Assembly: GCA_035499735.1 (NCBI GenBank)
Contig: DATJYC010000022.1
Coordinates: 49,626-113,625 of the forward strand
From: VBDM01 sp035499735
GTDB taxonomy: Bacteria; Pseudomonadota; Gammaproteobacteria; Burkholderiales; SG8-39
DNA length: 64,000 nucleotides
Direction: 5' to 3'
Positions 59,346-64,000 of this stretch are shown here, piece by piece (position 1 is the first letter of the stretch; the number at the start of each line of letters is the position of its first letter). A program made the position numbers and the translations under genes. The notes under the pieces are model-generated. The model saw only the letters and a list, made by a program, of their open reading frames with translations, was not told the DNA's origin and searched no databases.

Positions 59346-60536
59346 ATGGGCGCCGCCGACCGACTGCGTACCATGCCGGCCGGCATCTGGGCGCTCGGGC
59401 TGGCGTCGATGTTCATGGACATCTCCTCCGAGCTCGTCCACAGCCTGCTGCCCCTGTACATGGTCGGTGTGCTGGGCGCCTCGATGGTGACGGTCGGCAT
59501 CGTCGAAGGGATCGCGGAGGCCACGGCGGCGATCGTCAAGGTGTTTTCGGGCGCGCTCAGCGACTATCTCGGAAAACGCAAGCTCCTCCTCGTTCTCGGC
59601 TACGGCCTCGCTGCGCTCACGAAGCCGATGTTCCCGCTCGCGGCCTCGATGAGCTGGGTGTTCGTCGCGCGTTTCGCCGACCGCATCGGCAAGGGAATAC
59701 GCGGCGCGCCGCGCGACGCGCTCATCGCCGAGATCACGCCTCCCGCGCTGCGCGGCGCCGCCTACGGCCTGCGCCAGGCGCTCGACTCGGTGGGCGCTTT
59801 CCTGGGGCCGCTGCTCGCCGTGGCGTTCATGGCCTGGCTCGCGAGCGACCTCAGGGGGGCGATGTGGGCCGCCGTGCTCCCCGCGGTGATCGCGGTCGCG
59901 CTCATCGCCGGCGCGGTGCGCGAGCCCGAAGCGGGGCAGCGCGGCTCCGCTCCGCGGCCGCCGCTCTCCGTGGCGGACGCGAAGAGGCTCCCGGCTCGCT
60001 ACTGGCTGGTAGTACTGCTGGGCGCGGTGTTTACGCTCGCGCGCTTCAGCGAGGCCTTCCTCGTGCTGCGCGCCCAGGACGTCGGTCTCGCGCTCGCGCT
60101 CGTCCCGACGGTGATGATCGCGATGAACGTCGTCTATGCCGCGGTCGCGTTTCCCGCCGGCGCCGCAGCCGACCGTTACAGCGTGCGCCGCCTGCTGATC
60201 GTCGGCCTCGCGACGCTCGTCGTCGCGGACGTGGTGCTCGCGGGCGCGGCATCGCCTCTGCCGGTGCTCGCCGGCGCGGCGCTCTGGGGAATCCACATGG
60301 GGCTCACGCAGGGGCTGCTCTCCAAGCTCGTCGCGGACACCGCCCCGGACGACCTGCTCGGGACCGCGTTCGGCGTGTTCAACCTCGTGAGCGGGGTGGC
60401 GCTGCTGCTCGCGAGCGTAATCGCGGGCGCGCTGTGGAGCGGCTTCGGCGCGCAGGCGACGTTCCTCGCGGGCGCGGCGTTCGCCGCGGTCGCGGCGCTC
60501 GGCCTTGCCGTGCACCGGTCGAGCGCCAAGGCGTGA
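59346..60536 (+). CDS. MFS transporter
   Basis: 396-residue transporter with 12 predicted helices. Family features are ASMFMDISSELVHSLLPLYM, FSGALSDYLGKRKLLLVLGYGLAALTKPMFPLA and the loop ADRIGKGIRGAPRDALIAEITPPALRGAAYGLRQALDSVGAFLGP, which places it with the group next to bacterial arsenite/multidrug-like MFS. The substrate is unknown. The GTG/ATG choice is the ATG at 59346, preceded by GCGGAGG. Confidence 0.9.
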   Translation: MGAADRLRTMPAGIWALGLASMFMDISSELVHSLLPLYMVGVLGASMVTVGIVEGIAEATAAIVKVFSGALSDYLGKRKLLLVLGYGLAALTKPMFPLAASMSWVFVARFADRIGKGIRGAPRDALIAEITPPALRGAAYGLRQALDSVGAFLGPLLAVAFMAWLASDLRGAMWAAVLPAVIAVALIAGAVREPEAGQRGSAPRPPLSVADAKRLPARYWLVVLLGAVFTLARFSEAFLVLRAQDVGLALALVPTVMIAMNVVYAAVAFPAGAAADRYSVRRLLIVGLATLVVADVVLAGAASPLPVLAGAALWGIHMGLTQGLLSKLVADTAPDDLLGTAFGVFNLVSGVALLLASVIAGALWSGFGAQATFLAGAAFAAVAALGLAVHRSSAKA

Positions 60537-60542
60537 AGGGCG

Positions 60543-60668
60543 GTGCTGGGCTTGCGCGGGCTCTCGCTGCGCGAGTATCTTGCGACGCTGGACCCGGTCG
60601 CGGGAACGGTGTATTACGCACTGCTGTTGGCGTTCGCGCTCATGCCGCTTTTCGTGATCCGCAGATGA
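60543..60668 (+). CDS. Small membrane protein, 41 residues
   Basis: GTG start 6 bases after the MFS stop; the stop overlaps the following hydrolase start (ATGA). One hydrophobic helix (VAGTVYYALLLAFALMPLFV) with a basic C-terminus IRR. The coupling on both sides supports a real gene. No family is recognised. Confidence 0.45.
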   Translation: MLGLRGLSLREYLATLDPVAGTVYYALLLAFALMPLFVIRR

Positions 60669-61636
60669 AGCTTTTCCTGCTCATCGGTCTGCTGCTCGTC
60701 GTCGCCGCGGCCGTCGCGGTGATTCTCGGCTACCGGCGCGACATGAACCTCGCCTACGAGCGCATCGCGGCCGGGAGCCGGATCGCGCAGACTCGCTGCG
60801 GGTCGATCGAGTATGCGAGCGCGGGCGAGGGCGACGCGGTGCTGATCGTGCACGGCGCGGGCGGCGGGATCGACCAGGGCATGGACGCCGCGAAGGGTCT
60901 GGCGGCGGCGGGCTTCAGGGTCGTCGCCGTATCGCGCTTCGGCTACCTGCGCACCCCGCTTCCCGCCGACGCCTCGCCCGAGGCGCAGGCCGACGCGCAC
61001 GCCTGCCTGCTCGACGCTCTGGGAATCAAGCGCGCCGCGGTCGTCGGCGCGTCCGCCGGCGCGCCTTCGGCGATGCAGTTCGCGCTGCGGCACCCGGAGC
61101 GCTGCTCGGCGCTCGTCCTCCTCGTTCCGGCCGCGTACGTGCCGCGGCCAGGCGGAGCGCCTTCGCTGACGCCGCCGCCTTGGACCGAGTTCCTGTTCGA
61201 CACCGCGCTGCGGTCGGATTTCCTCTACTGGGCGTGGATGCGGCTCGCGAACCGGATCATGGTCGCGAACATCCTTGCCACCCCGCCCGAGGTGCTGGAG
61301 AAGGCCGACGCGGACGAGCGGGCACGCGCCGCGCAGCTGCTCGAGCACACCCTGCCCGTCAGCGAGCGGCGGCAGGGGTTCGTGAACGACGCTCGGGTGA
61401 CGCTTTCGCTGCAACGCTACGACCTTGAGCGGATTCGGGTACCGACGCTCGTGATCGCCGTCGCCGACGACCGCTTCGGAATCTGGCACGCCGCGCGCTA
61501 CACCGCCGAGCACATCCCGGGCGCCCGCCTCGTCGGGTATCCGACCGGGGGCCACGTATGGATCGGGCACCACAAGGATATGCTGGGCGAGATTGCGAGG
61601 TTTCTCGCGCAGCAAAGGGATAGGCAAGTCAAATAG
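60665..61636 (+). CDS. Membrane-anchored alpha/beta hydrolase
   Basis: 323 residues: N-terminal helix LFLLIGLLLVVAAAVAVILGY, then an alpha/beta hydrolase with oxyanion strand VLIVHGAGGG, nucleophile GASAGA, acid in VIAVADDRFG and catalytic His in PTGGHVWIGHH. The substrate is unknown. The ATG overlaps the small ORF upstream. The enzyme domain is probably periplasmic if the helix acts as an uncleaved signal. Confidence 0.85.
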   Translation: MKLFLLIGLLLVVAAAVAVILGYRRDMNLAYERIAAGSRIAQTRCGSIEYASAGEGDAVLIVHGAGGGIDQGMDAAKGLAAAGFRVVAVSRFGYLRTPLPADASPEAQADAHACLLDALGIKRAAVVGASAGAPSAMQFALRHPERCSALVLLVPAAYVPRPGGAPSLTPPPWTEFLFDTALRSDFLYWAWMRLANRIMVANILATPPEVLEKADADERARAAQLLEHTLPVSERRQGFVNDARVTLSLQRYDLERIRVPTLVIAVADDRFGIWHAARYTAEHIPGARLVGYPTGGHVWIGHHKDMLGEIARFLAQQRDRQVK

Positions 61637-61693
61637 AATCTGTCCTCTGGATCGAGAACCCATACCCGTTAGATTGCTTCATGAGGCCAGCCG

Positions 61694-61849
61694 GTGTCCC
61701 CGCTTCGATATTCCGCCATCCGCAGCAACTCCTGCCAGGTCCGCAAGCTGGTGGACGGAAGCTGGCAGCAGGATTGCCCGAGCTCGCGCGAGCTTCAGGA
61801 GCTCCTGCGGGTCACGCCGAAGGAGAACGATTCGTGGACCTTCTTCTGA
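61694..61849 (+). CDS. Possible small Cys-containing protein, 51 residues
   Basis: Opens at a GTG with GAGG 7 bases upstream and a stop codon shortly before in the same frame. Encodes YSAIRSNSCQVRKLVDGSW and ends with PKENDSWTFF; two Cys residues. A short frame, but its composition and ribosome site are protein-like. It lies 19 bases before the DUF2938 gene. Confidence 0.4.
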   Translation: MSPLRYSAIRSNSCQVRKLVDGSWQQDCPSSRELQELLRVTPKENDSWTFF

Positions 61850-61868
61850 AATCGAGAACGGGACAGGC

Positions 61869-62372
61869 ATGGTGACGACCCCGCTGATTGCCGCCGTCGC
61901 CGTCGGCCTCGGCGCGACCCTCGTCATGGATCTCTGGGCCGCGCTTCTCAGGCGCGCCTTCGCGATTCCTTCGGCCAACTATTGCCTCGTCGGCCGCTGG
62001 CTGCGCCACATGACGGGCGGCGTGTTCACGCATCCGAGCATCGCCGCCGCGGCCAGGAAGCCGGGCGAGTGCGCGGTCGGCTGGATCGCTCACTATGCGA
62101 TCGGCGGGGTGTTCGCGCTCGCGCTCGTGGCGTTGACCACGCCTCGATGGCTGGAGTCGCCGACACTGACGCCCGCGCTGGTCTTCGGCATCGCGACCGT
62201 CGCCTTTCCCTTCCTCATCATGCATCCTTCGTTCGGCCTGGGACTGGCCGCGGCCAGGACCCCCAAGCCTGCGCAGGCGCGGCTGCGCAGCCTCATGAGC
62301 CACGCCGTGTTCGGGGTCGGCCTGTATCTTTCGGCCCTGGCGATGAGGTTCGCTGTCGGGGCTGCCCGGTGA
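61869..62372 (+). CDS. DUF2938 family membrane protein
   Basis: 167 residues with four or five hydrophobic segments (LIAAVAVGLGATLVMDLWAALL, AHYAIGGVFALALVAL, LTPALVFGIATVAFPFLIMHPSFGLGLAAART). The pattern MDLWAALLRRAFAIPSANYCLVGRWLRHM is typical of DUF2938. Function unknown. The stop overlaps the HIT gene start. Confidence 0.82.
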   Translation: MVTTPLIAAVAVGLGATLVMDLWAALLRRAFAIPSANYCLVGRWLRHMTGGVFTHPSIAAAARKPGECAVGWIAHYAIGGVFALALVALTTPRWLESPTLTPALVFGIATVAFPFLIMHPSFGLGLAAARTPKPAQARLRSLMSHAVFGVGLYLSALAMRFAVGAAR

Positions 62373-62734
62373 CCGGCGACGCGAAGTGCGAGCTGTGCGT
62401 GCCGAGCGGGGTGCTCTTCGAGAATCCGCTCGCTTACGTTCGCCATGACAGCAATTCGCTCAGCCGCGGGCACCTGCTTGTCGTCCCGAAACGCCACGTC
62501 GCGGGCTTTTTCGACATGACGCTCGAGGAGCAATCGGCGGTCATGGCGCTCCTGCGCAAGGCGCAGGCCTCCGTTCAGGAGCTGCACTCGCCGGACGGCT
62601 ACAACATCGGCGTGAACGTCGGGAAGGCGGCGGGACAGTCGCGCATGCACGTTCACGTCCACCTGATCCCGCGGTACGCCGGAGACGTGCCGGATCCGCG
62701 CGGCGGCGTCCGGTGCGTTCTGGCGGGCAAATAG
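62369..62734 (+). CDS. HIT family protein
   Basis: 121-residue histidine-triad nucleotide hydrolase/transferase. The triad motif is MHVHVHLIPR, with the core GHLLVVPKRHVAGFFDM and GYNIGVNVGKAAGQS. An N-terminal CELC may bind zinc, as in many HIT proteins. GTG start overlaps the DUF2938 stop by 4 bases. Confidence 0.92.
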   Translation: MTGDAKCELCVPSGVLFENPLAYVRHDSNSLSRGHLLVVPKRHVAGFFDMTLEEQSAVMALLRKAQASVQELHSPDGYNIGVNVGKAAGQSRMHVHVHLIPRYAGDVPDPRGGVRCVLAGK

Positions 62735-62756
62735 GATGGAGGCCGGGTGAGTAAAC

Positions 62757-64000
62757 GTGCTCCCTGAATCGGCGACCGTAGCGGCCCGCTGGCTCGCGGA
62801 GTTCGAGAGGGCTCTGCGCGCGGCGGACGCTGGTCCGTTCGAGGCGCTGTTCCGGCCGGACGCGCACTGGCGCGACCTGATCGCGCTCACGTGGCAGGTG
62901 AAGACCGCGAGCGGCGCCGGAAAGATCCTCGGCGAGCTGAAACGCTGCACGAAGCAGGCCGGCGCGGGCGGATTCGAAGTGGATCCCGGGCGCACTGCGC
63001 CGCGCCGCGTGGTCCGCGCCGGGACGAGCGTCATCGAGGCGATCTTCCGCTTCCACGCCGCGCTCGGCCGATGCTCCGGCGTGCTGCGGCTGGTCGACGG
63101 CCAGTGCTGGACGCTCCTTACCGCGCTTGACGAGTTGAAGGACTCCGGTCGAAGGCCACGCGGCGGAGAACCGGATCCCGCGGTGCTGATCGTCGGCGGC
63201 GGCCACGCCGGGCTCTCCGTCGCCGCGCGCCTGAAGGCGCTCGGCGTCGACGCGCTGATCGTCGACCGCCACGCCCGGGTCGGCGACAACTGGCGCAAGC
63301 GCTATCAGGCGCTCACGCTGCACAACCAGAAGCAGGTCAACCATTTTCCCTACAGGCCTTTCCCGCCGGACTGGCCGACCTACATCCCGAAGGACAGGCT
63401 TGCCGACTGGCTCGAGGACTACGCCGCGAAGCTGCAGCTCGATTTCCGCACCGGCACCGAGCTCCACGGCGCCGGCTACGAGGCGGGGCGCTGGACGGCC
63501 GAGCTGCGCGGGAAAGGCGGGGCGCGCACGCTGCATCCGCGCCATATCGTCATGGCCACCGGCGTGAGCGGCATCCCGAACGTGCCCGACGTTCCGGGCC
63601 TCGCGAGCTTCGCCGGCCGCGTGATGCATTCACACGAGTACGTCGGCGCGACGGAGTGGGCCGGGCGCGACGCGATCGTGATCGGCACCGGCACGAGCGG
63701 CCACGATATCGCGCAGGACCTGCACTCGAGCGGCGCGCGCGTGACGCTCGTGCAGCGCAGCCCGACGCTGGTGCTCAACATCGAGCCGAGCGCGCAGCTG
63801 GTGTACGCTCTGTACTCGGAGGGGCCGCCGCTCGAGGACTGCGACCTGATCACGGCCTCCGTGCCGCTCGCGCTTCTGCGCAAGGCGCACCGCGCGTGGG
63901 CCGAGCAGTCGAAGAAGCTGGACGCGCCGCTGCTCGAGGGACTCGCCCGCGCCGGGTTCAGGCTCGACGAGGAAGACGAGACCGGCTGGCAGTTCAAGTA
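62757..64000 (+). CDS. FAD-dependent monooxygenase with N-terminal NTF2-like domain, C-terminus cut by window edge
   Basis: More than 414 residues are visible; the gene leaves the window on the right. Residues 1-130 form an NTF2/SnoaL-like part (ARWLAEFERALRAADAGPFEALFRPDAHWRDLIAL). A flavoprotein follows: FAD-binding VGGGHAGLS near residue 145, the HNQKQVNHFPY FMO-like segment, ATGVSGIPNVPDVPG, and the NADPH site GTGTSGHDIA. It is probably a Baeyer-Villiger/FMO-type monooxygenase. The GTG at 62757 follows GGGTGAG. Confidence 0.85.
   Translation, partial: MLPESATVAARWLAEFERALRAADAGPFEALFRPDAHWRDLIALTWQVKTASGAGKILGELKRCTKQAGAGGFEVDPGRTAPRRVVRAGTSVIEAIFRFHAALGRCSGVLRLVDGQCWTLLTALDELKDSGRRPRGGEPDPAVLIVGGGHAGLSVAARLKALGVDALIVDRHARVGDNWRKRYQALTLHNQKQVNHFPYRPFPPDWPTYIPKDRLADWLEDYAAKLQLDFRTGTELHGAGYEAGRWTAELRGKGGARTLHPRHIVMATGVSGIPNVPDVPGLASFAGRVMHSHEYVGATEWAGRDAIVIGTGTSGHDIAQDLHSSGARVTLVQRSPTLVLNIEPSAQLVYALYSEGPPLEDCDLITASVPLALLRKAHRAWAEQSKKLDAPLLEGLARAGFRLDEEDETGWQFK

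Noticed and set aside
1..64000. tRNA, rRNA, insertion sequences, prophage genes, riboswitches
   Set aside because: I looked for tRNA-like cloverleafs, transposase motifs, terminal repeats and known leader patterns and found none that I could support by eye.

Overview
The window is a GC-rich (by eye about two thirds G+C), densely packed bacterial chromosome segment. It has many 1-8 base stop/start overlaps and many GTG and TTG starts. The content points to a betaproteobacterium, probably Burkholderiales-related: Bug/TctC solute-binding proteins beside oxidative catabolic genes, an EEP nuclease-ClsB pair, and a Sox cluster. No tRNA, rRNA, CRISPR array, insertion sequence or phage gene was seen. 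The taxonomic statement is inference; no marker gene is present.

Layout. 1-4.3 kb: a Rieske oxygenase (cut by the window edge) with a Bug binding protein, a NudB-like Nudix hydrolase, a secreted START-like protein, a terminator and an outer-membrane beta-barrel. 4.6-8.7 kb: EEP hydrolase and cardiolipin synthase B, then an EF-G-like GTPase. 8.7-16.5 kb: small membrane proteins, two alpha/beta hydrolases, an FAH-family enzyme, MsrB, a DapA-like aldolase, a Cys-rich secreted protein, CHAD and CDGSH proteins. 16.6-19.9 kb: a TAXI/TRAP transporter followed by an internally deleted Bug remnant. 20-30 kb: thioesterase, RDD-LemA-M48 protease group, SDR, MBL hydrolase, a Bug gene with no normal start codon, and DUF1232 and small membrane proteins. 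29.3-39.1 kb: a truncated TPR protein, then a likely catabolic island. This holds a thioesterase and an SDR divergent from an acyl-CoA ligase, a complete branched-chain-type ABC importer, a NIPSNAP protein and a DUF1445 hydro-lyase. 39.2-49.1 kb: a lipoprotein arylsulfatase, a frameshifted lipoprotein, two molybdenum hydroxylase large subunits flanking one 2Fe-2S subunit, and then soxXYZA. 49.2-64 kb: DUF4397 lipoprotein, LLM oxidoreductase, DUF1223, NfeD/SPFH pair, cupin, acyltransferase, Ca2+/H+ antiporter, racemase-like protein, SGNH esterase, a Lys-rich/EF-Tu-domain fusion, MFS transporter, hydrolase, HIT protein and an FAD monooxygenase cut by the right edge.

How the genes fit together. 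The clearest functional unit is 42.3-49.1 kb, where the Mo-hydroxylase genes run into soxX with a 4-base gap and soxXYZA are tightly coupled. The soxB and soxCD genes are absent from the window, and SoxY lacks the usual GGCGG end. This looks like a non-standard Sox module that may serve as electron or sulfur carrier for a periplasmic molybdenum enzyme (inference). The second unit is 30.4-39.1 kb, an uptake and CoA-activation island for an unidentified organic acid. Several genes are decayed or odd: the Bug remnant, the truncated TPR gene, the frameshifted lipoprotein, and the Bug gene with ATC where ATG is expected.
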